A stretch of DNA of 64,000 nt from Podospora pseudocomata (GCF_035222375.1 NC_085890.1:2976001-3040000); one strand, 5' to 3'; counted from the first letter of the stretch, positions 1 through 11,402 are shown. The notes: generated by a model from the letters alone, not told the origin. Translations and numbers: made by a program.

Positions 1-438
1 TACTATCGCCACCCCAACACGGCCAACCCAAACTTCAAGGCCTTTGCCGTCGTCGAGTTCAAGAAGCGCGGCGTGATCACGGCGGCCGAGTTCGCCGCCA
101 CGATCAGGTCCCAAACCGTCCCCACGCAACAGGTGGTTGACAACACGGTGGCAGCCGCCATGGCCCTGCCCCACGGCAAGCAGACGTACTTTGACGGGGA
201 CTCGTTTGTGCTGATCAAGCAGGCGGCTTCGTACGCGGTGGCGCACAGGACGCCGTATGTGGCGCTGTTTAATTGGGACTTTCTGGTGCTGGTGCACTTC
301 ACGCAGATGACGCCGACGATGGACTATGTGGGGGATTACTGCCAGCTGCAGGTGATTCCGGCTGCGCAGTCGTCGGCGATGAGGGGGGCGTTGTTGGGAT
401 TTTTGGCACATGCTTACGATAATGCTCCGGCTGTGTAG
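1..438 (+). CDS. 3' end of unknown fungal protein, possible PD-(D/E)XK-like fold
   Basis: The frame is open from the first base of the window and stops at 436-438, so the 5' end lies outside. The 145 visible residues begin YYRHPNTANP and contain VVEFKKRG (an E-x-K pattern at about residues 19-21), followed by a long helix-like stretch and the hydrophobic strand YVALFNWDFLVLVHF. The order of E-x-K strand, glutamine-containing helix (IKQAASYA) and hydrophobic strand resembles the core of PD-(D/E)XK nuclease-like proteins, which are common in fungal accessory genes. That reading is inference: the acidic residue expected upstream is outside the window. I do not recognise a specific family. Confidence 0.55.
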   Translation, partial: YYRHPNTANPNFKAFAVVEFKKRGVITAAEFAATIRSQTVPTQQVVDNTVAAAMALPHGKQTYFDGDSFVLIKQAASYAVAHRTPYVALFNWDFLVLVHFTQMTPTMDYVGDYCQLQVIPAAQSSAMRGALLGFLAHAYDNAPAV

Positions 439-1068
439 GTCGAGTTCATACAAGATTGGGTAGGTAAGGTAGGGGGTGCGGAGGGGGACCTAGATATCAA
501 ACAACTTGTGGTGGGGTTCTGGGAAGACTGGCCGGAACGAACCGAGTCCTGTTAGCTTGCGTTGCGCGATGTAGCAGGACTCAGAAGGATCAAAGATACC
601 GTAATATTAAACATATCCTAGACCCTGTAAGACAGTCGTATCTGGTAGAGCCATCATGAACAATCTGTCAAATATTCCTAAAAGCCTCCAGACTGCCACT
701 GCAGTCTCGTTGTATTTCATCTTCGCCCCAAGTAAAAAACAGCCATCCTCCAGTGGATGGTAGGAGAACAGTAGGTCAAAGGAACAGCGTGTGGACACGT
801 ATCGGAAGATTGTGTGATCTCTCATACTTCATTTGACAACTAGTAAAAGCAGTCGAAGGGGTAAGTCAAACCAATAGACATGGAAAAGTGGAACATAATG
901 TTGATGGAAACACATTTCTCGATTGTTGACGCCATGGTCCTACATAGGTGCCGTCTCCGAATCATCCCCGCCACCCCAGCCCTTTCTCAGCCAATGAGAC
1001 CCCATCTAACCGTCTCTGCGTTCTGCGGCTCGATCAACAAGCGAACATGCGTTGCCATGTTGATTCGT
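439..1068. other. intergenic, no gene seen
   Basis: Between the first gene and the 3' end of the convergent secreted-protein gene I see only short, low-quality ORFs. There is no splice-linked coding signal and no RNA gene. Confidence 0.5.
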
Positions 1069-1461
1069 CTAGCAGTTGTCACCAGTGACATAGACGTTCC
1101 AGCTTCCCTTGAAGAAGTCCTGAGCGGAAACCTTGCACTTACCCGAGTCAAAATCGCAGTGGGTGGACTCGCGCTCGTCCTGGGTAGCCAGGGTGAAGGA
1201 GGCGGGGTCGGTGTCTGGATCGGTGAGGTTCGTGCCAGCGGTGAAGTTCTGGGTCCAGCCGGGGTGGGAGATCTCCATCTTGGCGATGGCCTCCTGGACT
1301 GTGCCGGTGACGACCTCGCGTGGGCCGGTGGGAACGTTAGGATCGATGGGAAGATTCCACTCGACCTCGTTGACGGCGTAGTTGGCGATGGGAACAATCA
1401 CGGCGCCATGGGCGAGCTGGGCGAGAACAGCGCCGATGGCGCAGAAGATCTTGGAGACCAT
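1069..1461 (-). CDS. small secreted protein (130 aa), unknown
   Basis: Single exon on the minus strand. The frame is open further upstream to about 1623, but the Met at 1461 starts a typical signal peptide (MVSKIFCAIGAVLAQLAHGA), so that start is chosen. The predicted mature chain is about 110 residues, with two N-glycosylation sequons (NFT, NLT) and three cysteines in the C-terminal third (THC, GKC, GDNC). Acidic D/P-rich turns lie in the middle. This is the size and layout of fungal small secreted proteins or candidate effectors. No enzyme motif is visible and I do not recognise a named family. It stands alone: the next supported ORF upstream starts at about 2509 on the other strand. Confidence 0.65.
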   Translation of the reverse strand: MVSKIFCAIGAVLAQLAHGAVIVPIANYAVNEVEWNLPIDPNVPTGPREVVTGTVQEAIAKMEISHPGWTQNFTAGTNLTDPDTDPASFTLATQDERESTHCDFDSGKCKVSAQDFFKGSWNVYVTGDNC

Positions 1462-2314
1462 GTTCACGGATTGGGGAGTTTCGTGGAGTTTGTTGGTTGG
1501 TAGTTGTTCGTGTCGTTGTTGTTGCTGGAAGAAGAGATTGGCAGAAATTGGTCTGGCGATAGGTATGTGGTGCTTTATACCCAGGCCTAGAGCATTCCAA
1601 GGAGCTTCTTCACACAGGACCACAATTGTTGAGAGCTTCCCATGTTGCGCTTTGCCCTATCGCGTCACTTCACTTCAGGCGTGACCGTAGGTAATCATCA
1701 TGGACGGAGCATCTCGACAAATTCACTAGCTTGGAGATGACTTCAATGCAGACTCCGGTGGATCTTCACTGATGAGATATGTCCTGGTTACTTTATAGAA
1801 CCCATTTGCTTCGGACTGCGTTGCTCTCAGATTCAGTGGGAATAGGTACTCTCAACGAGAGTTGATAAGGTAGCTCATGACCACCCTTTCAATAAGAACG
1901 TCATCAGTCAAGACTACCGAGGCCGGTTAAATGGTATTGATCTCTTGAACCGCAGCTTCGTGATTTTATAGCCTTTTTTTCAAACCCTACCTTGCTAATT
2001 CCGAACGTGGTTGGAGAAAGGTTTGTTTACGTCTCACCTCTTTAGTCCTACCTAAGGTACCTATGATGTTCCGATATCCAGCCATCACCTTGTGCCAGGG
2101 ATAACGGGATCTACCTTCGTACTCTACTTTGCTTCATAGAATGAGTAAATATTCCCATGGTGCGCTTTAAGTTTACCAATGACTTTAAGCCTCACAAGCC
2201 TCCCAAGCCTCCCAAGCCATTGCGCTGCCTTTTTGTCTTAGCTGGAGGGTAGAGTTTAAAGTTTTCAGTTGATAAACTTTTAAATAAGATACCTTACCTG
2301 CAAACCTTGCCCTC
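1462..2314. other. intergenic, short tandem repeat only
   Basis: This is the 5' region of the secreted-protein gene. Around 2190-2220 there is a small tandem repeat with three copies of an aagcctccc-like unit. No coding signal was seen. Confidence 0.45.
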
Positions 2315-2500
2315 AAAAGGCTTTCTTAGTGGGTTCTAGTGGTGGGTTTTAGGTGTATATAAGGGAGTCCGCTCCCACAGGAGGGACCTGTTCCTTTCCT
2401 CTCTTCTCCATCAGACAATACAACCTTCTTCACACTGGTCTTCTTCCCTCTCGGGCTCAAACCATAATAGCCAGCAGCACCTCCAGATAGACATATATCC
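2315..2500 (+). repeat. direct repeat, left copy
   Basis: Left copy of the pair described for the 2315-3465 unit. It holds a TATA-like box near 2355-2361 and ends just before the Met of the coiled-coil ORF, so it could serve as its promoter and leader. Confidence 0.5.
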
Positions 2501-2508
2501 TCTCCACC

Positions 2509-2997
2509 ATGGACAGCTTCATCAACAGCATGAAAATCTTCGATTGGCTTCGGGCACCGACGCGCGACAATGACGGTGATGATCTGCGTCAGAAGACGGA
2601 CCAGCAAACCCCAAAGACCCAGCCCCAGTGGCATGATCCCGATGAACGCGCTACCCTCTACCAGACCTTCGTCAAGGAGCGTCTTGAGCTACAACGGAGC
2701 CTCAACAAGAAGATGATGCCGCAGTCAAAACCGAACAGCCCCCACATCAAGAAGATGCAGAGGGAGATGGCTACTTTGAGACACGAAAAGGATGACTTGC
2801 AGCGAAGGTTTGTGGATGTCCAGGACGAAATGCATGAGTTGGAGCGAGCGTTTAGGAATACCTGTAAGACGCTTGCTCTTACGCAGGTGGAGGTTACCAA
2901 GCTGAGGCCGGAGAAAAATAAGTATCGCTGTCCGGTGGATATGGACATTGACGAGTTTCTGAGAAGGGGAAGGGAAAGATTGGAGCAGGTCGAATAG
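2509..2997 (+). CDS. coiled-coil ORF between direct repeats, unknown
   Basis: The frame starts at a Met about 9 bp after the left direct repeat, at a good context (caccatgg). The 162-residue product is charged. Residues ~50-125 are rich in K/E/R/Q with heptad-like spacing (LRHEKDDLQRRF, DVQDEMHELERAF), so a long coiled coil is likely. There is no signal peptide, membrane segment or known catalytic motif. Coding-like character continues some way past the annotated end, so this copy is probably broken if it belongs to the repeat-flanked element. A host gene caught between duplicated promoters is the alternative. Family not recognised. Confidence 0.4.
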   Translation: MDSFINSMKIFDWLRAPTRDNDGDDLRQKTDQQTPKTQPQWHDPDERATLYQTFVKERLELQRSLNKKMMPQSKPNSPHIKKMQREMATLRHEKDDLQRRFVDVQDEMHELERAFRNTCKTLALTQVEVTKLRPEKNKYRCPVDMDIDEFLRRGRERLEQVE

Positions 2998-3277
2998 GAT
3001 GTGCTTCTGGAGGTAGATGAGGAGAAGGGCGACGAGTTATTGGCTGTATACAGGATGATAGGAAAGCTTGGAGAGGAAGAACGGCGACAAGATGCTACTG
3101 ACAGGAGACTGGAAGGAGGACGACTGTTATGGGATGAGATCCGGTTAGGGTTTGGAAATCTGAAGACTACAACCTCCGTACGGATCGTTGGGAGGTCCCA
3201 CAGATAAGGAGGAATACGGAGGGGGCGCAACAGGCATTACCAAGGGGGCCTAATAGGCTTGTTGATACCGATACGAG

Positions 3278-3465
3278 GTGGCTTTCTCAGTGGATTCTAA
3301 TTATGGTTCAAGTCGTGTATATAAGGCTGAGGGAGTCCGCTCCCGCAGGAGGGACCTGTTCCTTTTCTTTCTTCTTTATCTGACAATTCAATCTTGTATG
3401 GAGACCTACTCCTGTATTTAGTCGTAGGCCCATATCAGCCACTAGGGATATACCTATCCTGTTTT
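3278..3465 (+). repeat. direct repeat, right copy
   Basis: Right copy of the pair. It shares ggctttct-agtgg, a TATA-like gtatataag near 3317 and the block gagtccgctccc with the left copy, but no homologue of the coiled-coil ORF follows it. Confidence 0.5.
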
Positions 3466-4023
3466 TGTCATTGCTTTCGTAGATGTGTTCTCTTTCTCAT
3501 CAAATAGTAATGTTATAAGGTATTGCTTTAATATATGTAGTAGCGTCATCAACTGGTCACCATCAATGCCCTCTGGTATGATCTATCATGCATGCCATGT
3601 TGGAAGAGCAACATGGCCGGGTCCTCTTATCAAATACGACGCATATCTGACACAGAGTGAATACATCCCATTTCGGAGCATTCCAGGTTACCATGGAGCA
3701 TCAATAAGGCAGGTAGCCTGCAATTTAGGCACACGCGAGTATCAACGGAAATAGCTGAATGACGCGCTATCCCAACAAGTCCCATCGAAGACATCATTCA
3801 ACAAGGTCTTGGAGCAGGAGAACTCTTGCTCCTGATGACCCAGTAATATAGCTATCCACTTCGTGACCGTACAGGTTCAGCAGTTAATTCTATACTGGAG
3901 CAGACCTGGACTCTAACAGCCATTCACTTTAATCTTGATGCTTTCCCAAGGTGCATATATTTCTGGCAACTCTATCCTTGGAATAGTTTTCCTCTTCACC
4001 AACACCGACTCAATTGTCATAAG
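3466..4023. other. no gene seen
   Basis: AT-rich, with only short unsupported ORFs. Nothing recognisable apart from the promoter region of the decayed gene that follows. Confidence 0.4.
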
Positions 4024-4820
4024 ATACAATCTTTCGTGAGCATCGTCCTTGCTGGCCTTCTGGCCGTGCTCGGGCTCTTCACTCAATCAACATCCGCCGC
4101 CGACATTCTACAGGTACACAATCATTGCAACTTTCCTGTTTGGTGGTGGCACAGCGCCATTGCGGAAGATCGAACCCCTGCGATAGAGGTGTGAACGGCC
4201 AATGCATTGGCAAGGGTGGTGAGCCTTTTGAGGCTCTCGCTGGACAGACCACTGCCTAGCCTTGGCTGAAGAACGACAAAGGTGTCTCTATGAAGATCCG
4301 CCGCGGAGACAAGGTCGACAAGTACACGTTTCAAGTCCCAGTCTTCCAGTTCGAGTATTGCCATTGCACTCAAGGAGAGCCCTGGGATCAGGGTCTGTGG
4401 TGGTAAGTATATCTTTAGCTTTTCACATCCTCGAAAGGACCATTCTTGCTGACTGCATCCTAGGGACCTTTCTGACATCGACGGGAGCGGCCCTGGCCTT
4501 TATGACACCCCGTTCGGCGACCAAAACGTTTACGTTCAGACCACTGGTGCCGGCTCTTCTGATCCTCAATACAACACTTGCCGGAATCTCAAGTGCAAGA
4601 AGAACATGTATGATTGAGGGTGCCAGGTGGAAATGATGTCAAGGTTTCAGAACATGAAACCCACAAGTAATTTTCTGAAGTGGTCATTTTAAACTTCGAC
4701 ACACCACACCACATTCCCGAACAGTTCAACTGGTCCCGTACTGATGAAGATGGTAGCGGATACCAATTGCCATGGCGCTCCGGCTGCCTGCTGCCCCGTA
4801 GTCGCTCGGGAAGCTCTTTC
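4024..4820 (+). pseudogene. decayed BYS1/antigenic thaumatin-like secreted protein
   Basis: Coding similarity is clear in pieces. A signal peptide stretch (SIVLAGLLAVLGLFTQ) is followed by VHNHCNFPVWWWHSA, the start of the mature domain in BYS1-like (Blastomyces yeast-phase-specific) proteins. Then come GKGGEPFEALAGQ, YTFQVPVFQFEYCHC, a probable intron (gtaagt at 4403 to cctag at 4463) and DLSDIDGSGPGLYDTPFG. A cysteine-rich tail (DTNCHGAPAACC) follows in a third segment. As host-gene decay, the expected initiator reads ATA at 4024, the frame shifts near 4190, and a TAG stands at 4256-4258 where CAG (Gln) would fit. Two of these are G/C to A/T changes. Functional expression is unlikely. Confidence 0.6.
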
Positions 4821-5298
4821 GAGGAGCTTCGTGCTGCGGTGGAGACATAATCGGCAGTGACCGACTTGTTTATTCAAGCAGTAAAAATGTCTTCACGTGT
4901 GCTGAAATGAGATGTTAGATATGTGAAACGATAGAGACTCTCACGGTACCTGATGGTCAAGCCACAATCTGATAAGATAAGGGAAAGCAAGCCATTGACG
5001 AAGTGGAACACTCACGTGTTGCCGGGGTTTGGCTTGGTCTCTAGAGTTACTTACGTAATCTCCAGTGCGTTGACTGTGGAACTGACACAGTGGGCGATAC
5101 CCCTGCAGCAACACTGCTATCAACGAGCTCACCCAGCTGTTGCCATGCTCTCCATTGCGTCGTCATCTTGCCCGCTAGATCCAGACCCAACACCCGCCAT
5201 CACGAGATATACGAAGTAACCAAATTACACCATCCCATCCGTACATATACTGCGCTGGTCGCTGGAAACCGACACATTTGAAGCAGCCCATCCGCAAC
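4821..5298. promoter_or_regulatory. 5' region of VPS35
   Basis: About 480 bp with no supported ORF, directly upstream of the VPS35 start at 5299. The promoter must lie here, but I see no certain element. Confidence 0.35.
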
Positions 5299-8146
5299 AT
5301 GTCTACCCCCGCGCCGCCTGAGGACCAGGCCCGCCTGCTTGAGGATGCATTAATTGCCGTGCGCCAGCAAACAGCCATGATGCGCAAATGCCTGGATACT
5401 CCCGGGAAGCTTATGGATGCCCTCAAGTGCTGGTCTGTTTTCTGACTGTCAATTGTCGTGCTAGCCGCACCGCGTGCTGACTGAACGTCTTACCTTGTAG
5501 CTCGACTCTCGTCTCCGAGCTCCGGACAAGCAGCCTCGGCCCGAAGCAATACTACGAATTATACATGTCAGTTTTCGATGCCCTCCGATATCTGTCTGTC
5601 CACCTGCGCGAAAATCATCCCGTCAACCACCTTGCCGATCTCTACGAACTTGTGCAATATGCCGGCAACATCATCCCACGCCTATACCTGATGATGACGG
5701 TCGGGACGGCCTACATGTCGGTGGAGGGTGCCCCTGTCAAGGAGCTCATGAAGGATATGATGGACATGAGCCGTGGCGTTCAGCACCCCATACGTGGACT
5801 GTTTCTGCGCTATTACCTCATGGGCCAAGCCAGAGACTATCTGCCCACCGGCGACTCCGACGGGCCCGAAGGAAACCTCCAGGACTCGATCAACTTTGTC
5901 CTCACCAACTTCGTCGAGATGAACAAACTGTGGGTGCGTCTCCAGCACCAAGGACATTCAAGAGAGCGGGACCAGCGGACCCAAGAACGCAAGGAGCTTC
6001 AGCTGTTAGTGGGGAGCAACATCGTGCGACTAAGCCAGCTCGTCGACCTTCCGGCCTACAAGAATGGCATCCTCGCGCCCCTGCTCGAGCAGGTTGTCCA
6101 ATGTCGAGACGTCTTGGCCCAAGAATATCTTCTCGAGGTTATTACCCAGGTTTTCCCAGACGAGTTCCACCTCTACACATTGGACCAGTTTCTTGGCGCC
6201 GTCTCGAGGCTCAATCCCCACGTCGACGTCAAGGCTATTGTGATAGGCCTGATGGACAGGCTGTCAAGTTATGCAGAACGCGAGTCACAGGACGAGACAG
6301 AGGAAGACAGGGGCAAGATGGAGGAGGACGCTTTGACAGAGTTGCTCGAGAAGGTGAAGCTGGGCAAACTGAACGCAGAGTCGCCAAGTACGGAGCCACC
6401 AACTGATACAGCCGAAGTCCCACGAAACGGGGACCAGAATCCGGATGATGCTTCTTCGACAGCGGAAACACTAAATAAAGACGATAACCAGCCAGCCCCT
6501 TCAGTCGCTGATACCGAAGCGACCGCAGTGGACAACGCCGAGGCTGAGCCAGCCAAGAAGCGGCGAGGCATTCCGGAAAACGTCCGGCTGTACGAGATAT
6601 TCTTCGGCCAAGTCAAGAATCTTGTGCAAGCACAACATCTCCCCATTCAAGATACAATTGCACTTTGTGTCTCTTTGACAAATCTCGCCCTCAACATTTA
6701 CCCCGAGCGGTTGGACTATGTCGATCAAATCTTCGACTACGCCAACAGCAAGGTGAAGGAGCACGCCAACAGCCCAGATCTTCATTCGCAACCAGCGCAG
6801 CAAAGTCTTTTGGCGCTTCTCCAGAGCCCGCTCCGGAGATATGTGTCCCTTTTTACTGCGCTCTCCCTCCCAACATATGTTCCTCTCTTCCAATCACAGA
6901 CCTACCCGACTCGGAGGGCGGTAGCCGGCGAGGTAGCCAGGCACCTCCTCAAGAACCACAATTTCATTTCCACACCCGCACAACTAGAGAATGTGCTCGA
7001 GATCCTCAAAGTTCTCATCAAGGAAGGGTCCCAAGCACCAGCGGGTTATCCCGGCGTCGTCCAGCCCCGCGCCCGTGCCCTCGAGACAGACGAGACAATG
7101 GAAGAGCAAGGCTGGCTTGCCAGACTCATCCACCTTATCCACTCCGAAGACAACGACACCCAATTCCGCCTCTTGCAAATGACGAGAAAGGCCTACGCCG
7201 AAGGCAACGAGCGCATCCGCACCACCACCCCACCGCTCATCACCGCCGGCCTCAAGCTCGCGCGCCGCTTCAAGAAGAGGGAGCACTACGACGACAACTG
7301 GTCTTCCCAGTCTTCCGCCTTGTTCAAGTTTCTGCACTCTGCCGTCTCAACGCTCTACACAAGAGTCAATGGCTCCGGCGCGGCGGAGTTGTCTCTGAGA
7401 CTCTTTTGCTCGTGCGGGCAGGTGGCTGACCAGACGGGCTTTGAGGAGGTGGCGTATGAGTTTTTTGCGCAGGCCTTTACGGTGTACGAGGAGGCGGTGA
7501 GCGATTCGAAGGCGCAGTTTCAGGCTGTTTGTGTTATTGCGAGTGCGCTGCACAGGACGAGGAACTTTGGGAAGGAAAATTATGATACGCTGATTACGAA
7601 GTGTGCGCAGCATGCGAGCAAGCTGTTGAGGAAGCCGGATCAGTGCAGGGCTGTGTATTTGGCTAGTCATTTGTGGTGGGCTACGCCCGGGGCGGGGGAG
7701 GAGGAGGAGGAGGGAGGGGGGGATGTAAGTTTCTCTGGGATATCCGATGATGTGGGTTGTGCTGACGAGAAGTTGAAGCTCTATCGTGACGGCAAGAGGG
7801 TGCTCGAGTGTCTGCAGCGGGCGTTGAGGGTGGCGGATAGCTGCATGGAGACTGCGACGAGCATTGAGTTGTTTGTCGAGATTTTGGACCGTTATGTGTA
7901 TTATTTTGATCAGAAGAATGAGTCGGTATGCTGTTTTTTCCTTGTTGCCCATCCTTTGGCAGGTACTGATATTGGTGGCAGGTCACAACGAAATACCTCA
8001 ACGGCCTTATCGAGCTTATACACTCCAACCTTGCCGGCAACCAGCAGGACAGCGCGAGTGTGGACGCTAGCAAGAAGCACTTTTTGCAAACGTTGGAGAT
8101 TATCAGGAGTAAGGAGTATGAGGGGGTGGTGTTGACACCGAAGTGA
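5299..8146 (+). CDS. VPS35: VPS35, retromer cargo-recognition subunit
   Basis: VPS35 is the alpha-solenoid scaffold of retromer, which returns sorting receptors from endosomes to the Golgi. Four exons are inferred: 5299-5432, 5501-7724, 7770-7925 and 7982-8146, giving 892 aa, a normal length for fungal VPS35. The N-terminus (STPAPPEDQARLLEDAL, then KLMDALKCCSTLVSEL) and the hallmark segments QYYELYMSVFDAL, NHPVNHLADLYELVQYAGN and IIPRLYLM (VPS26-binding PRLYL motif) are intact. A charged insert at ~residues 270-350 is usual in fungi. The tail KYLNGLIELIHSNL leads to the VPS29-binding end. The second intron is only 45 bp (48 if the next AG is used) and a multiple of three. The gene is convergent with the M28 peptidase gene downstream. 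Confidence 0.95.
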
Positions 8147-8617
8147 GGGGTTTCTGGGGGGAGTGTAGGGGTGATGTGGAATTAATGAGACGGGATAAGG
8201 TTAAGGGAAAGCGAGCGTATTGATAGGTAGCTTATTGGATGGGAGACCATGCAAAAAGTACAATTCTGTGACAACCTCCCGTGTTCTTTGCGTGCACCCT
8301 TGCTGGTGTCTTGAATTTATCTTGTACATTTTCTCGATTAAGATCGTCTTTCTCATATACAACCCCCATTGCTCTGTGTAGATCTCCTCCTTCTCCCCTT
8401 TATAAATAAATACAAGAAATGGCGGGGACTAAGAATACAAACAAAAGACAAGGAAAAGTTTTGTGTAAACTGCAGTGGACTGTTGTAGGTCCAGGAGAAA
8501 AGGAAAAAACCGAAACGCCATGCGATGCAAAACCCAACCCCTCAAAACAGAGCCTCCTCGAGGAAAAAAGGGTCTAGGACAAACCAAAAAAACCAAGAAC
8601 AAAAAAGAAAACAAAAA
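8147..8617. other. shared 3' region of two convergent genes
   Basis: About 470 bp between the stops of VPS35 (+) and the peptidase gene (-). It is A-rich near 8580-8615 on the + strand (a T-rich 3' end for the minus gene). No gene seen. Confidence 0.5.
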
Positions 8618-11402
8618 TCACCTCGCAGCCAAATTCTCCGCCGCCTTGACCATAATCCCCGCCACCTTCTCCAACCTCCTCATCGCCTCCTCCCACTGCC
8701 CGTCCTCAATCGCGTCCCTCACAGCAGGGAAATACCCCTCATCATAACTCGACCACCTCTGCGGCCCAAAAACCACATGTTTAAACTGTTTCCTTCCCGG
8801 TATCTAATTTCCCATCATTAGCACACACCCAACGCCGTCAGAGGAAGAAGAAAAAACTCACCCCATCAATATCCAACAAATCCGAATCAAACCTCCCCAT
8901 CCTAGAATTATACTCAGCCCTCATATCCCCTAGCCCGTTCGTCTCGTACCCATTCGTCGCAATAACCTTATTCTCCCACTCCGTCTCCCACTTTACAAAC
9001 CTCCTAACCGCCATCCCGACTTCATCGGCCGCGTCTCTGAGTTTCGTGACCTTGAAGATCTTCTCGTCGTAACCTGTTTGGTTTCTCGCCCAGGTTTCCA
9101 AATCACCAACCCACTCCGAAAGCTTATCCGCGTAAGCGGGCATGTCAAACGGCATGATTGGGCGGTTAGACAGCTCAAATGCCAAAAGGCCGACGACGCG
9201 GCAAAGAATAGTGTGGTAGACCCAAGACGGGTCCCCTTCAACAGCCATCCAGTCATGGTTCTCGTACGACGAGTGGGCCGGGTAGCCAGGCCCATCAAAG
9301 TGGAGGTCGATGGAGGCGGTACCGGCGATGTCCTGAAAAGCGACATAGTCCGAGCCGGCGCCGAGTCCTTCCAGATCGGCCGAGCGTTCGTTCCAGAGGT
9401 CGAGGAGGGATTTGAACTGGTTTTTCGGGTCGGGGTAGTGCTCGTCTGTTGTCCTGGCTAGGACTTCGAGCAGGAGCTTCTTGAAGACGGGGTTGCCGGC
9501 GGCGTGGAACTCGCCCCCGGTCACGGCCGTGTCGAGGTTGATGTATGCGAGCGCGTTCTCACGTAGGAAGTCGTCGTTTTGCTCGACGTATTCTGTCGAG
9601 CCGATGAGGTTGTATTCTTCCGCATCCCAGGACATGAACTCGATTGTGCGCAAGGGGCGCCAGCCTTGCGCCAGGAGGTTGCCAAACACTCGGATGACTT
9701 CCATCATGACGGCTGTTCCAGAGGCGGGGTCGGCAGCTCCAAAGGCCCAGGCGTCGCGGTGGTTGCCGATGATGATAGACTTTGCATCCTGCTCAATGCC
9801 ACCGATGCGGCCGTAGACATTCCAGATAGCTTGCTTCTCGACTTCATCTTGCTCATTCTTGAGGCGGACAATGGGTGATGAAAGGTTGCCGGTCCACCAC
9901 TCGTCGATGGAAGGGACACCGCCGGCCCAGCCATCGGGAATATGTTGCCCATGTCCCTTGAGATGCTGAAGGAGAATTTGGGCATCGCGCCAGCCAAGGG
10001 GAAGACTGGGGATTTTGACGAGACCCTCGGCCTGGTCAACCTTGACACGAGGCTGGTCTTTCTTACTGCCCCAGCCGGGAGTCAACACATCACCCACTAC
10101 CCAACTCATCAGACTCACGGAGCCTCTCTGGACACCATCAGCTGGCATCCAACGGCCCAATGGTGCTGTCGGACCCTTCAGGTACCCGGCATCCTTTGGA
10201 TCTGTGTAGATGAGACAACCTGCAAATCCGGCGAGCTCAGCAGCCTTGACCTTGAGTGCCCTGTCAGTTTGGGTGCCATAGTATCTGACCAAGGCAATCG
10301 CACCCTTGGTGTCGATGCCTCTGTCCTTTAGCGTCTGGAAGTCCTCCCTCGAGCCGTAGTGAGCATAAATCAGGGGCCCTTTGACATCCCCTGACTTGGA
10401 ATGTCCATGGAAAGCGTATGTTTGACGGCCTGTCGTTTCACCACCGACTTCATCTTCCTCCAACTTGGCCGTCCACTTGACTTTACTGTCGTCACCCAGA
10501 ATCTCCACTGCTCTGCCCCCAGCCTTGGGGTAGTTGAGGTAAACATGGTACGTGTCTCGCCTAACATTTTCCAATCCATGCCGACGGAACTGGGCTTCGG
10601 TGTACTCCATGAGCGCAAAATCTCCTTCGGTCCCTGCCAGATGCGCATAACTGGTGTAGCGCTTGGAGTACTCTGCAAGATGATCTGGATTCATGGAATT
10701 CTCGATGTACAGCCTGATCCTCTCCGGCGGGAACGCGGTGCTTCCCATTCTCCTGGCCATGCTGGTGAACATGTCGCTGGCGAATATCAAGTAGAGAAAT
10801 CCCAGGAGCATGAAGATGGCGAGGATGCGGGCGACCAGAAGCAGCAGCGCCGCACTCCCAAACTGGGGGAACGCAAAGCGCGAGGCTGGTGTTTCTGTCT
10901 CTGCATTTGCCGCCTCCGGGTCGGTATTGCTCTCCTCAGCCGTTGCAGCTCGGCGACGTAATCTTGGTAACTTCCACTTCCACCTCCAGCGCCACTGTGG
11001 TAGTGAGAGCCCTATGCGCTTCCCCCACGACGGCCGGCTTCCCCCGCGCACGTCCGAGTCGTCAATCTCCAGCTCTTGCATTTCCCGGCGCACTTGGCGG
11101 GTCTCTTCATCTGAATCGGAATCATCGGAGCTGAACAGGCTGTCTTCGTCGTCGGTTTCAACAGTTGGCGCTCGGTAGCCACCTGGTCGGCTGCCACGCT
11201 GTGAGGCAGGATCTGTAGGATTGTGTGCATGTCGGGAGCCCCTTAGGAGGGATTGCCCCTCTACTGCGCCGGCTCCGGAATCGTCGATCGGGGAGGGGGC
11301 GAGATCTCGTTGCTGCCAGTCGCTGTTGCTGCCGCTGGCGACGGCCTCATCGTAGGTCGGTATCGGAGGTACCGGTTCGTACCGCTGTTTTTCGGAAGGC
11401 AT
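8618..11402 (-). CDS. transferrin-receptor/glutamate-carboxypeptidase-II-like M28 metallopeptidase
   Basis: Two exons, 8862-11402 and 8618-8803, separated by a 58-bp intron, encode 908 aa. The Met at 11402 (MPSEKQRYEPVPP) is preferred over an upstream in-frame Met at 11573 because it starts the conserved cytosolic tail. Layout: acidic cytosolic region, one signal-anchor helix near residues 210-235 (LLLVARILAIFMLLGFLYLIF), a PA-type insert, an M28 catalytic domain and a helical TFR-type dimerisation domain at the C-terminus. All expected zinc and catalytic positions of the GCPII family are visible: GNHRDAW, DPASG, SWDAEEYNLIGS, YINLDTAV and YPAHSSYEN. An active, type II membrane-bound (vacuolar or cell-surface) carboxypeptidase is inferred. 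Confidence 0.9.

Larger units (their letters stand above)
2315..3465 (+). mobile_element. possible short LTR-like (TRIM-like) relic: direct repeats around a coiled-coil ORF
   Basis: Two direct repeats of roughly 150-190 bp, by eye about three-quarters identical, flank the coiled-coil ORF: about 2315-2500 and about 3278-3465. Both hold a TATA-like gtatataag, the shared block gggagtccgctccc, then gcaggagggacctgttcc or a close match, and a pyrimidine-rich tract. Terminal direct repeats that each carry a promoter are how LTR-type elements look. At about 1.15 kb with one small ORF it would be a non-autonomous type. Clear TG...CA ends and target-site duplications were not established. The copy looks broken (about one break) and moderately old. 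The alternative is a local duplication of a host promoter region. Confidence 0.35.

Noticed and set aside
880-1503. 207-codon plus-strand ORF opposite the secreted-protein gene
   Set aside because: It is antisense to a frame with signal peptide and glycosylation sites; composition is that of a complementary shadow.
3485-3754. 89-codon ORF after the right direct repeat
   Set aside because: No motif or composition typical of coding sequence.
10401-11178. Plus-strand ORFs over the M28 peptidase gene
   Set aside because: The minus frame carries all metal-binding motifs of the family, so these are shadows.
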